The notes beneath the pieces are model-generated. The model worked only from the letters and a program-made list of their open reading frames with translations. It was not told the DNA's origin and did no database searches. 29,436 nt of DNA. Origin: JAYVIQ01 sp043770215 (lineage in GTDB: Bacteria > Bacteroidota > Bacteroidia > Cytophagales > JAAEPT01). Shown piece after piece: positions 17,416-25,455 of this stretch (position 1 is the stretch's first letter; each line of letters begins with the position of its first letter). A program made the translations under genes and the position numbers. The DNA lies in contig JAYVIQ010000213.1 in assembly GCA_043770215.1 (NCBI GenBank), positions 1 to 29,436 on the forward strand, in the 5' to 3' direction.

Positions 17416-18009
17416 CTATTTTTTTATTTTAATAGAGTTCATCATTAAAGAAGCATTCGCTTTCCACTCTTCTTTTCTATCCTCTGGACAGTAAAAATTA
17501 AAAATATATGTTTTGTTTTTCACATAGCAAATTTGATAATACGAATAGGTTTTGGATGTGGTTTTTACTCCTTTTTCATCTATTCCAGAAGCAGTGGCAG
17601 AATATTCATAAACAATAAACCTGTTGCCGTCAATGATTTTTATTGTGTCTTGATAAAAAGTTATTGCATCAAATTGAGAAGATAAAGAACTTTTTTTAAA
17701 CAACCTTTCTAAGTTTATATCTTTTGAAGGTATTTGGTTAGAAGAAGGATTCTTGTATATAGATTTTGCGTTGGTATCTATTACTTCTGTAATGAGTTTC
17801 ACCACCAATTTAGCTTCTTGGTCTGCACTCTCATACATGGCCATAGGCGCTACCTGTTGGGCAAATTTTGTTTCTGCTGATAAAGGCACTAAAAGCAACT
17901 CTTTGGGTATATCTATACTCACATGAGAGCTTATTTTCCGATTAATGAAGTCTCCTTTTACAAAGGAAAAAAAAGAAATAGCTAAGGTAAGGTATATGTA
18001 TTTTATCAT
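17416..18009 (-). CDS. Exported protein of unknown function, PsbP/Mog1-like fold possible
   Basis: A 197-residue protein with an N-terminal signal (IYLTLAISFFSFVKG). I do not recognise the family with certainty. The course of the sequence (VSIDIPKELLLVPLS ... QEAKLVVKLI ... RFIVYEYSAT ... YYQICYVKNKTYIFNFYCPE ... NASLMMNSIKI) resembles PsbP/DcrB-type small exported proteins, with a final helix containing WKANASLMMNSI. That is an inference from pattern only. Its TAG stop is immediately followed in frame by the tadA start, and it lies 55 nt after the propeller-like gene, so it is probably in the same transcript. A location in the periplasm or on the membrane is expected. Confidence 0.65.
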   Translation of the reverse strand: MIKYIYLTLAISFFSFVKGDFINRKISSHVSIDIPKELLLVPLSAETKFAQQVAPMAMYESADQEAKLVVKLITEVIDTNAKSIYKNPSSNQIPSKDINLERLFKKSSLSSQFDAITFYQDTIKIIDGNRFIVYEYSATASGIDEKGVKTTSKTYSYYQICYVKNKTYIFNFYCPEDRKEEWKANASLMMNSIKIKK

Positions 18010-18064
18010 TTTAATTGGGGTAATTTTGAATGTTGTAATGAAACAAAAGGAACTAAAATATTAT

Positions 18065-19444
18065 TTATTCTGATTTTAGTGGTTCTTCAAGTGTATTTGA
18101 ATCTATAAGCAATTTGTCTTTTTCGCAAATAACAAGTGCTCTTGTTTGTACTTCTGAAAGTAGGGTGGTAGCATTTATCTGATGACTCTCTACTTTAGTT
18201 TCCTCAAAAAATACGTTATCTACTTTTAAGTATTTGTGCAATGGTATTCTTACCGTTTGTACATTTGTAAGTTCGCAAGTCATTATTTTCCTACTATCTG
18301 GTATAGACATAGCAAAAATATCTTTGTCATCTATATCTGAGTAACTAGTGGTCTCTCCAACCACTACAAAATTTCCTCCAGAATGGGTAACTAATCCAAA
18401 GCCCATATCATTTAGATAGCCTCCAAAAGTTTTAGACCATTTCATTTTGAACCTTTTATTCATGCGTACAATATATGCATCTTGCTGCGTCAACTGATCA
18501 TTAAAGCTATTAGAAAACCCTACAATTATATACCCGTCATCACCTACTTTTCTAATTGCCTGAGGCTCTTCATCTCCAATATAACCTAATGATTTGACTT
18601 TAACAGCATCTCCATTTGTTACATTGGCAAGTACAAAGAGCATATCTCTGCCTCCGTACCCATAACTACTTGTAGACCCCATAAATGCCACATGTCCAAA
18701 ATCATCTTCTATTAGTTCGTTTAGGTGATCATCCTTTGGGCCTCCGTATACTTTAGACCAAAGCACTTCTCCAGTAAAATCTATTTTAATCATGAGAGCG
18801 TCATACCCACCCGCACCCAAAGAATTAGTCTCTCCTCCTAAAATGTATCCGTCAGAAACCGCAATAATAGAAGAAGCAAATTCTAAGGAATCACCACCAA
18901 TGGTTCTAGTCCATTCTTTTTCTCCTAGTGGACCTACTTTCTCTATATAAATATCATGGTCTTTTACATCAAAACTATTGGTTTCACCAACTAAAATATA
19001 ACCTCCTAGTGGCGACTCAATTACGTCTAATCCAAACTCATTCAATTCTCCACCATATGCATGTGACCACAATACGTCTCCATTTTCATTAATTTTCAGT
19101 AGGTATACATCTCTTCGTTTAGCATCAAAACTAGTAGAGTTGCCAATAATTATAAAATTTCCGTCTGATGTATGCTTAATTTTTATGCCTGCGTCTACTT
19201 TTGTACCTCCGTATGTTCTAGACCAAACAATGTTGCCATCTTTATCTAACTTTATGAGGTAAAGGTCTTTTCCATTTCCAAAGCTTGTGGTTGAGCCTAA
19301 AATAATGATTCCGTTTTCTGCGGTTTCGCAAGTAGAATAGGCTATATCTCTACCAACCTCGCCATAAGTATGATGAAAGTTTGTTTGAGAAAATATCAAA
19401 CTAGATAGAATAAAAAAGAAACCAAAAAGGACTTTACTAAGCAT
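18065..19444 (-). CDS. Secreted seven-repeat beta-propeller-like protein
   Basis: A 459-residue exported protein with signal peptide ending near FSQ (about residue 20). From about 25 to 385 it consists of seven repeats of about 50-55 residues, each with the pattern D-x-Y-L-I-K-L-D-x-x-G-x-x-x-W-S-x-T-Y-G-G and G-G-Y-I-x-x-G-x-T-x-S-F. Repeat boundaries are marked by TYGEVGRD, TYGGTKVD, AYGGELNE, TIGGDSLE, VYGGPKDD, SLGYIGDE and TFGGYLND. Seven such units suggest one closed propeller. Proteins of this type are common among Bacteroidota exported proteins and usually carry a T9SS tail. Here the last 70 residues (LTNVQTVRIPLHKYLKV ... LKSE) do not look like one, so attachment and ligand are unknown. 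Confidence 0.75.
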   Translation of the reverse strand: MLSKVLFGFFFILSSLIFSQTNFHHTYGEVGRDIAYSTCETAENGIIILGSTTSFGNGKDLYLIKLDKDGNIVWSRTYGGTKVDAGIKIKHTSDGNFIIIGNSTSFDAKRRDVYLLKINENGDVLWSHAYGGELNEFGLDVIESPLGGYILVGETNSFDVKDHDIYIEKVGPLGEKEWTRTIGGDSLEFASSIIAVSDGYILGGETNSLGAGGYDALMIKIDFTGEVLWSKVYGGPKDDHLNELIEDDFGHVAFMGSTSSYGYGGRDMLFVLANVTNGDAVKVKSLGYIGDEEPQAIRKVGDDGYIIVGFSNSFNDQLTQQDAYIVRMNKRFKMKWSKTFGGYLNDMGFGLVTHSGGNFVVVGETTSYSDIDDKDIFAMSIPDSRKIMTCELTNVQTVRIPLHKYLKVDNVFFEETKVESHQINATTLLSEVQTRALVICEKDKLLIDSNTLEEPLKSE

Positions 19445-19487
19445 TTGATTATATTATACATTCAAGTTACAAAAAAATACTACTTTT

Positions 19488-19934
19488 TTAATGTCTTGAC
19501 CTTAAAACTACAATCACTTCATCTAAAGTGTATTCTTTAGCCACCAGTAAAACAAGTATATGATACAATAAGTCAGAGCATTCATTTAAAAAAAGTTCTT
19601 TGTTATTGTCTTTAGCTTCTATGACTAATTCTACTGCTTCTTCGCCTACTTTTTGGGCTACTTTATTTATGCCCCTTGCCAATAAAGAGGTAGTGTAACT
19701 TGTGCTCGAAGGATTATTTTTTCTATCTAAAAGTATAGATTCTAAATAACTTAAAAATGCTCCTAAACTATCATTTTGATTGTTTTCTGTATTGGTTTTT
19801 ACCCAAAAGATAGAAAAAGAATCTTTTATTTCTACTTTTACAACTTGGCCCCACAGGCTTAGATCTCCTAAATTCAAAGGGGTGTTGGTAGTAGCTAGTA
19901 TGGTTTTGGTGTATATGTCTTGAATGATTTTCAT
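19488..19934 (-). CDS. hisE: Phosphoribosyl-ATP pyrophosphatase (HisE domain) with degenerate HisI-like N-terminus
   Basis: A 148-residue protein. Residues about 58-148 are a HisE domain: FLSYLESILLDRK, then KVGEEAVELVIEA (95-107) and ECSDLLYHILVLL, with the metal-binding Glu/Asp residues in place; it hydrolyses phosphoribosyl-ATP to phosphoribosyl-AMP in step 2 of histidine synthesis. Bacteroidota usually have a fused HisIE of about 200 residues. Here the first about 50 residues (IIQDIYTKTILA ... LSLWG ... VVKVEIKDSFSIFWVKTN) look like a HisI domain that has lost its centre and all the Cys/His residues of the cyclohydrolase zinc site, so step 3 should come from another gene. It has its own -7 element and is separated from hisF by 192 bp. 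HisE is well supported; the HisI remnant is an inference. Confidence 0.85.
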   Translation of the reverse strand: MKIIQDIYTKTILATTNTPLNLGDLSLWGQVVKVEIKDSFSIFWVKTNTENNQNDSLGAFLSYLESILLDRKNNPSSTSYTTSLLARGINKVAQKVGEEAVELVIEAKDNNKELFLNECSDLLYHILVLLVAKEYTLDEVIVVLRSRH

Positions 19935-19982
19935 TATGTATTTTTTACCTTTAAGTCAAATGATTTTACGCTTTTTGCTTTT

Positions 19983-19990
19983 CAAATTTA
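19983..19990 (-). promoter_or_regulatory. Bacteroidota-type -7 element for the hisE gene
   Basis: The minus strand reads TAAATTTG, an exact TAnnTTTG match, 48 nt upstream of the hisE ATG. It suggests that hisE and the genes after it can be transcribed apart from hisF. Confidence 0.5.
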
Positions 19991-20126
19991 ACAATAATTT
20001 GAACTAAACCCTACTGCCACTTAGATCGCTTAAGCATTTTTGGCGTTTGCACAAAAAAGATTTTCATTTCTATATTTTTTTAAGATTTATACTCTTTTTA
20101 GATTCCGTAAGAAAAGTAAAAAGCAG

Positions 20127-20882
20127 TTATTTTCTAATGCTAATGCCTTGTTCTGAAAGGTAATTTTTTAGTGCTTTTATTTCTATTTCTTTAAAATGAA
20201 ATATACTTGCCGCCAAGCCCGCGTCTGCTTTTCCTTTTGTAAATGCATCATAAAAATGTTCCATAGCACCAGCACCTCCAGAGGCGATAATTGGTATGTG
20301 TAAATTTTCTGACAATAAAGCGGTTACTTCATTTGCAAAGCCTGTCTTAACTCCGTCATGATCCATAGAAGTAAGTAATATCTCGCCCGCCCCCCTATCT
20401 TGTACTTCTTTTGCCCATAATTGGGTTACTAATTCAGTAGATTTTGTGCCCCCATGGGTATGGACCAAATTAACTTCATTTACACTTCTAGTGTCTATAG
20501 CTACTACTACGCATTGGCTACCAAATTCTTTGGCAAGTGCATCTATGAGTGCTGGATTTTTTACCGCTGCGGAGTTTATAGATACTTTTTCTGCACCGGC
20601 AGCAAGCATAACGGATACATCTTCTATGGTAGAAATGCCTCCACCAACAGTAAATGGTATATTGAGTGTGGCAGCAACTCTCTTTACCATTTCTACCATA
20701 GTTTTGCGTTTTTCTAGGGTGGCAGATATGTCTAAAAACACCAATTCATCTGCCCCTTGCTCTGCATATATTCTAGCAAGTTCTACAGGATCTCCTGCAT
20801 CACGTAGATTTTCAAAATTTACACCTTTTACAGTTCTGCCATCTTTTACGTCTAGGCAAGGGATTATTCTTTTTGCGAGCAT
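20127..20882 (-). CDS. hisF: Imidazole glycerol phosphate synthase cyclase subunit
   Basis: A 251-residue (beta/alpha)8 barrel. The catalytic aspartates are Asp11 (CLDVKDGR) and Asp130 (VAIDTR). Phosphate-binding loops GGGIST (about 80-85), INSAAV and ASGGAG are present. HisF uses ammonia delivered from the HisH glutaminase to cyclise PRFAR into imidazole glycerol phosphate and AICAR. HisH, HisA and other his genes would normally lie upstream in the same operon, but the region before this gene has only its own promoter-like element and diverges from hemE. So the his genes are scattered or the order is broken in this genome. Confidence 0.97.
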   Translation of the reverse strand: MLAKRIIPCLDVKDGRTVKGVNFENLRDAGDPVELARIYAEQGADELVFLDISATLEKRKTMVEMVKRVAATLNIPFTVGGGISTIEDVSVMLAAGAEKVSINSAAVKNPALIDALAKEFGSQCVVVAIDTRSVNEVNLVHTHGGTKSTELVTQLWAKEVQDRGAGEILLTSMDHDGVKTGFANEVTALLSENLHIPIIASGGAGAMEHFYDAFTKGKADAGLAASIFHFKEIEIKALKNYLSEQGISIRK

Positions 20883-20942
20883 GTATTTATAAATTCTAGC
20901 ATAAAATTAACTAGATTACTAAAAGTAACCTATATTCTGGGT

Positions 20943-20950
20943 CAAAATTA
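20943..20950 (-). promoter_or_regulatory. Bacteroidota-type -7 element for hisF
   Basis: The minus strand reads TAATTTTG, an exact TAnnTTTG match, with TTT 17 nt upstream of it. It lies about 60 nt before the hisF start. Confidence 0.5.
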
Positions 20951-21249
20951 ACTTCTTTGTAGTACGTAAACAGCTGATAAATTGATTTTTTTAGACAACA
21001 TAGGATTTAAGTAGTCCATTATTCTTACAAAGAGAATAAAGTACACACCTACTAGACAAACTTATTTGTATGGCAGAGCTGCTGAGAAATCTATTTTAAT
21101 TTTTAACCCCCTAAGCATAGATTTGTAGAATCACCTGATGCCTATGCTTCTTTTAACATTTTTTCTTTTTTATAAATGACTCTAGAATAACTAAAAGGAG
21201 ATTTTATTATTCATATTCTTGGTTTAACTTGCGTTAAAAATAAATATTG
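20951..21249. other. Intergenic region between divergent hisF and hemE, with an inverted repeat at a candidate promoter
   Basis: No gene. AAGCATAG (21113-21120) and CTATGCTT (21142-21149) form a perfect 8-bp inverted repeat with a 21-nt spacer. The left arm overlaps TAGATTTG (21118-21125), an exact TAnnTTTG element facing hemE. Close to the hemE start a small palindrome TTTAAC-TTGC-GTTAAA also occurs. Either could be a regulator site. Confidence 0.45.
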
Positions 21250-22287
21250 ATGGAAAATTTACAAAATAATCTACTTTTAAGGGCTGCAATTGGTGCGCCG
21301 GTTGAGAGAACACCTGTATGGGTGATGCGACAAGCGGGTAGAATTTTGAAAGAATATAGAGCTGTAAGGGCTTCTGTTAGTGGATTTAAAGAATTGGTAC
21401 AAACCCCTGAATTAGCAGCGGAGGTTACTTTGCAACCCGTAAATTTATTGGGTGTAGATGCTGCAATTATATTTTCTGATATTTTAGAAATACCACAAGC
21501 CATGGGATTGCCTTATGAAATGGCTGAGAAAAGTGGCCCTGTTTTTAATCAAGTAATACGTTCTAAAGCTGATTTAGATAAAATACATGTGGCAGACTTG
21601 CAAGACCTGCAATATGTATTAGATGCTATAACCATTACCAAAAAAGAATTGGCAGGAAGAGTACCTTTAATTGGTTTTGCTGGTGCACCTTGGACTATAT
21701 TTTGTTATATGGTAGAAGGAAAAGGATCTAAAACTTTTTCTGAAGCTAGGAAAATGATTGTACGAGATAGTGCCCTTGCTCATGCCTTGTTGGACAAAAT
21801 TACAGATAGTACAATTGTGTATTTAAAGGGTCAGATAGCTGCGGGTGCAAATTTAGTCCAAATTTTTGATTCTTGGGCTGGGATTCTAAGCCCTGATTTG
21901 TACAAGGAGTTTGGTCTAAAGTATATTTCTAAAATATGTGATGCCATAGATGAAGTGCCTAAAACCGTTTTTGCCAAAGGCGCTTTTTTTGCAAGAAAAA
22001 ATATGAAAGACCTAAATTGTGAGGTCATTGGATTGGATTGGCATACACATGCTAGAGCAAGTAGATCTATTATTGGAGATTACAAAACCTTGCAAGGAAA
22101 TTTAGACCCTGCTATTTTATATGGCTCAGATGAGTATGTGGTAGAAAAAACTATAGAAATGTTGGATAGTTTTGAGGGCAAAAGACATATAGCAAATCTT
22201 GGGCATGGTGTGTACCCAGATACCGAACCAGATAAAGTAAAGTTGTTTATAGATACTGTAAAAGGGTATAAATATATGGGTAATTGA
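21250..22287 (+). CDS. hemE: Uroporphyrinogen decarboxylase
   Basis: A 345-residue enzyme that removes four carboxyl groups from uroporphyrinogen III to give coproporphyrinogen III in haem synthesis. Signature stretches are RTPVWVMRQAGR (with the substrate-binding Arg residues), FSDIL (catalytic Asp), GFAGAPWT and LGHGVYPDT. I use the ATG at 21250 (MENLQNN) and not the TTG one codon before it. A purine-rich AAAGGAG stands about 50 nt upstream, too far to serve as a ribosome site. The haem product connects, as a general need, to the cytochromes elsewhere in the window. The next small ORF overlaps its last codons. Confidence 0.97.
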   Translation: MENLQNNLLLRAAIGAPVERTPVWVMRQAGRILKEYRAVRASVSGFKELVQTPELAAEVTLQPVNLLGVDAAIIFSDILEIPQAMGLPYEMAEKSGPVFNQVIRSKADLDKIHVADLQDLQYVLDAITITKKELAGRVPLIGFAGAPWTIFCYMVEGKGSKTFSEARKMIVRDSALAHALLDKITDSTIVYLKGQIAAGANLVQIFDSWAGILSPDLYKEFGLKYISKICDAIDEVPKTVFAKGAFFARKNMKDLNCEVIGLDWHTHARASRSIIGDYKTLQGNLDPAILYGSDEYVVEKTIEMLDSFEGKRHIANLGHGVYPDTEPDKVKLFIDTVKGYKYMGN

Positions 22288-22586
22288 ATAACCTCCTGTA
22301 TATAAAATTACTTGCTTCTAAAGGTTTTGTTTTTGGTATACCTAAAGAGATAAAAGAAAATTTTGATTGCTTTTTTGATTTGGATAATTTTTCTGGGAGT
22401 GATGTTGTAGATCTAGGCATTGAGTTTTTGTGTTTGCCAAATGTAAAAGTAATTATAGATTCTGATGAAGGTGCTAGTTTCAAAACCCTGCTACGTTTAG
22501 TGCATGAATTAAAAGAAAAAAGAGAAATAGAAATAGAATTTATAGGTAGCAATATAGTGTTGCAAAATTTTCTATCGTCTGAGTAG
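22284..22586 (+). CDS. Small protein of unknown function overlapping hemE, TTG start
   Basis: A 100-residue open frame whose only possible standard start is the TTG at 22284; there is no Met codon anywhere in the frame. The TTG overlaps the hemE stop (TTGA), which fits translational coupling. I do not recognise the family. The sequence is acidic with a plausible alpha/beta course (GFVFGIPKEIKENFDCFFDL, LGIEFLCLPNVKVIIDSDEG, FKTLLRLVHELKEKREIEIEFIG). Coding-like composition and tight spacing support a real gene. It could also be a remnant of something longer. It is followed by repeat copy C. Confidence 0.5.
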   Translation: MNNLLYIKLLASKGFVFGIPKEIKENFDCFFDLDNFSGSDVVDLGIEFLCLPNVKVIIDSDEGASFKTLLRLVHELKEKREIEIEFIGSNIVLQNFLSSE

Positions 22587-22683
22587 CCAATATGCTTTTT
22601 TAGGTAGTCATTGCTAATTTACTATGTGTTCTTTTTAAGCTGGTTTTTTGACTCTATTATTTATAAAAAATAGATTTAAAAAG

Positions 22684-22862
22684 ATGGCTATGTACACTTA
22701 TGTGCAAAAGGGATAGAAACGAAGCTCTTTTTTGCTTTTTCAGCAAAAAAAGCGGGCGTGTATAGCCCGTACCCGATAGGGTTTTGCCCAAATGTATCTT
22801 ATACTTATTTATCTTCTTTTTTCCTTTGTTTTGATTGTGGACTAATTATACACGGGTATGGC
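22684..22862 (-). repeat. Dispersed hairpin-rich repeat, copy C (reverse orientation)
   Basis: The reverse complement reads TTGGGCAAAACCCTATCGGG and TGCTGAAAAAGCAAAAAAGAG, near-identical to copy B, then CTTCGTTTCTATCCCTTTTGCA, similar to it. Its ends (ATGGCTATGTACAC on one side, TGCCATACCCG read from the other) are only loosely similar to the terminal repeats of B. It fills the gap between two convergent genes, the small ORF after hemE and the aminotransferase. Confidence 0.72.
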
Positions 22863-22875
22863 ATTATAAAAAGTT

Positions 22876-23982
22876 CTACATATTAAAAAACTGTTTGATG
22901 TGCTGGCTTACTATAGCTACTTGTTCTCTGGTCATACCAATGTACAGTGGTAAACTTAGGGTGGTCTCAGCAATTTTTTCTGCTATGGGAAAATCTCCTT
23001 TTTTGTATCCTAAGGGTCTAAATGCTTGTTGTAAGTGCGGTGGTATGGGGTAGTGTATTAAAGTTTCTATAGATTTTGAATGTAAATACTTTTGTAACTG
23101 ATTTCTTTTGGTAGTTCTTATTGTATACAAATGATATACATGTGTAGCTCCTTTGGCTATATGTGGCAGGACAATGTGCGTAAGCTCTTTTAATTCCTCT
23201 GTATACCATAGGGCTAATTGTATGCGCTCTTGGGTCCAAGTATTCATAAAAGCAAGTTTAACGGAAAGCACAGAGGCTTGTAGCTCATCTAATCTAGAGT
23301 TATACCCAATAATTTTATTGTAATATTTTTTATGAGACCCATAATTCCTTAACGCCAGGCAGGTAGTGTATATTTTTTTTGCGTTGGTGGTAATGGCACC
23401 GGCATCTCCAAGGGCTCCTAAATTTTTGCTTGGGTAAAAGCTGGTAGCATTTACATCTCCAAAACTACCCGTAGGTTTAGCATTAAACGTAGCTCCGTGA
23501 GCTTGTGCATTGTCTTCTATTATGTACAGCGTATATTTTTTTGAAATGTCCATAATTAAATCCATCTGGCAGGCTTGGCCATACAAATGAACGGGTACAA
23601 TAGCTTTTGTTTTAGATGTGATTTTTTCTTCTATTTTGAGTGGGTCCAGATTATAGGTTCTTATGTTTGGCTCTACAAAAATAGGTGTAGCTCCTGTATA
23701 ACTTATTGCCATAACGGTAGCAATAAATGTATTAGAAGGCACTATAACTTCATCTCCAACAGTTATACCCAAAGATACTAATGCCAAATGCAATGCGTCT
23801 AATCCATTAGCAACACCTAAAGAATATTTTACTTTATTGTATTTTGAGTACTCAGATTCAAAGTCTTTTACTTCTTTGCCCAAAACATAGTTCTTATGGT
23901 CTACACAATCTTCTATAGCTTTCATGACCAAAAGCTTAGTTTGGGCATTTATTGTATCAAAAGAAAGAAATGGTATTTTCAT
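22876..23982 (-). CDS. DegT/DnrJ/EryC1/StrS-family aminotransferase (sugar aminotransferase)
   Basis: A 368-residue PLP enzyme. The Schiff-base lysine is Lys186 (SFYPSKNLGALGDAG); Asp157 in IIEDNAQAHG contacts the pyridine nitrogen. ANGLDALHLAL and GYNSRLDELQA are typical of the family members that make 3-amino- or 4-amino-nucleotide sugars for surface polysaccharides (QdtB/FdtB-like by overall look). The exact sugar cannot be read from the sequence. No glycosyltransferase or nucleotide-sugar gene is adjacent, so this is an isolated member in this window. The upstream side is the decayed gene at 24058-24770. Confidence 0.93.
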   Translation of the reverse strand: MKIPFLSFDTINAQTKLLVMKAIEDCVDHKNYVLGKEVKDFESEYSKYNKVKYSLGVANGLDALHLALVSLGITVGDEVIVPSNTFIATVMAISYTGATPIFVEPNIRTYNLDPLKIEEKITSKTKAIVPVHLYGQACQMDLIMDISKKYTLYIIEDNAQAHGATFNAKPTGSFGDVNATSFYPSKNLGALGDAGAITTNAKKIYTTCLALRNYGSHKKYYNKIIGYNSRLDELQASVLSVKLAFMNTWTQERIQLALWYTEELKELTHIVLPHIAKGATHVYHLYTIRTTKRNQLQKYLHSKSIETLIHYPIPPHLQQAFRPLGYKKGDFPIAEKIAETTLSLPLYIGMTREQVAIVSQHIKQFFNM

Positions 23983-24057
23983 TTTAAATGAATAATTGTT
24001 GGATTTTAAATGCGTTTGCTTTTGTCTTGTTCCTTTATTTTAGAAGTCTTTTTGTGC

Positions 24058-24770
24058 TCATAAATAGTTTTTAAACGTATTGGCCAATACTAAATATATA
24101 CCTCTTTTGCTGCTATCTGATAAGCAAATACCATAATCTAAACGATGAAAAAGAGCACGTACTTTTGTAAAATATACTGTAAATCCCATGCCATAAAACC
24201 CCATACTAGATTTTTTGTTACATATTTTTAAGCGCTTTATTTGATGTTCTGCAGATAACTAAGTCTGTAAAAACAACCCTTTGGATACTCCTTTTGTTTT
24301 ATTAATAAAAGTATGCCTCTATTCTAAATTCAATGCAAAATGTCCGATTTCTCTGACTGCCTATGGCCTTATACTACACAGGTATAAATAACAATTAAGA
24401 GTAAAGAATCCAAACGCTTCTAATTTATTAGGAGTGAATCCTATTTAAGTTCTGCAAGCCAAATCTCCAAAAGTAGTATTGCTTTTGTTATATACTGCGC
24501 TTGTAACAGTGTTTAGTTCTAAACTAATGTTGGTATAATTTTGAAGCAACAAACCAACGTTTATACCCCTTTTAATAAATGTAAAGAACAGGTAAAAAGA
24601 GTCTAAACAGATGCTTTTGAAAAGCCCGTACTCTATTTATTTTTATGATGGTATACTAGCTCTATTGTTTTGGCAAGGATTAAATCTGGGCTTAAACTCC
24701 ACTGACTGTAGCGTATGTTTGGCAATTCTAAAGATCCATAGTATGACAATTTTTTTATAAAACTGGGGGG
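24058..24770 (-). pseudogene. Decayed gene, probably a beta-strand-rich exported or outer-membrane protein
   Basis: This 860-bp stretch has no intact frame, but the minus strand translates into protein-like pieces: SFIKKLSYYGSLELPNIRY ... IELVYHHKNK, then after a frameshift YGLFKSICLDSFYLFF ... GINVGLLLQNYTNISLELN, and in that same frame up to the final stop (24058-24060) FGFFTLNCYLYL, FALNLE, RHTFINKTKGVSKGLFLQT and GFYGMGFTVYFTKVRALFHR ... LVLANTF. I count one frameshift and four in-frame stops between them. Alternating polar/hydrophobic strands and the strand-like end suggest a barrel or other beta-rich envelope protein. The family is not recognised, and the true N-terminus is not found. 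Confidence 0.6.
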
Positions 24771-24787
24771 TGTATAAATGAATACTT

Positions 24788-24822
24788 AATATACGGGTAC
24801 ATATTCTTTGCACCCGTATATT
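24788..24822. terminator. Hairpin terminator after the DUF937 gene
   Basis: A perfect 11-bp stem, AATATACGGGT (24788-24798) and ACCCGTATATT (24812-24822), loop 13 nt. It lies 18 nt past the stop of the minus-strand DUF937 gene; the stronger T-run is on the plus strand. Confidence 0.75.
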
Positions 24823-24840
24823 TTTAAAAAAAGGCTGAGC

Positions 24841-25440
24841 CTATTTTTTAAACATGTTGCCTAAAAAGGACATGCCTAATTTTGTTACATCATCCATTAC
24901 ATTGCCATCATTGTTTTGATCCAAAAGATTTTCTATGAAATTTTGACCTTCTGGAGCATTGCTTTTATTGCTTGTGACAGCTTCGTCTAATAAACTAGAC
25001 AAGCCATTAGAATTACTACCCAAAGCAGAATTTTGTTTTCCTAAATACCCCATAACTACAGGAGCAGCCATTTTTATAATAGATGAAATAGCAGAAGAAT
25101 CCATGCCTGTTTGCTGCGACAATGCATTTTCTACAGCACTTGTTTTACCGCCAAGTACGTGGTTTAGTATAGATGATCCCATACCTTCTGCACTTCCTCC
25201 TCGTAAAAAGCCAGATAAATTATCTAAAACACCGCCATCATGGTCTTTGGCTAAAGCATTGCTCAATTTTGCTGCTCCTTCTGGTGTAGAAGCGTTTTTG
25301 GCTAATGCACTTACCAATACCGGCAAAACGCTGCCCAAAGCAGCTTGAGTGCTTTTCTCATCGCTTCCTATAGATTTGGATATCTGCGACAAGGCATCGC
25401 CACCAAATTGGTTCATTAATCCTGATAATAAATCTGACAT
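24841..25440 (-). CDS. DUF937-domain protein
   Basis: A 199-residue Gly/Ser/Ala-rich helical protein. MSDLLSGLMNQFGGDALSQISKSIG, then LPVLVSALAKNASTPEGAAKLSNAL and IIKMAAPVVMGYLGKQ follow the DUF937 (YidB-like) pattern. Two Asp/Gly-rich turns stand out, KDHDGGVLDNL (about 65-75) and DQNNDGNVMDD (174-184); the second resembles an EF-hand-like calcium loop, though position 12 is not acidic. No signal peptide is visible, so it is probably cytoplasmic. It starts 15 nt after the stop of the YugP-like peptidase gene, so the two form an operon. Function is not established for the family. Confidence 0.85.
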   Translation of the reverse strand: MSDLLSGLMNQFGGDALSQISKSIGSDEKSTQAALGSVLPVLVSALAKNASTPEGAAKLSNALAKDHDGGVLDNLSGFLRGGSAEGMGSSILNHVLGGKTSAVENALSQQTGMDSSAISSIIKMAAPVVMGYLGKQNSALGSNSNGLSSLLDEAVTSNKSNAPEGQNFIENLLDQNNDGNVMDDVTKLGMSFLGNMFKK

Positions 25441-25455
25441 AATTTTTATTTTTGT

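Noticed and set aside
19488..19934. hisE as a pseudogene
   Set aside because: The HisE domain is complete with its acidic residues, the frame is clean and an exact -7 element stands upstream; only the HisI-like part is degenerate.
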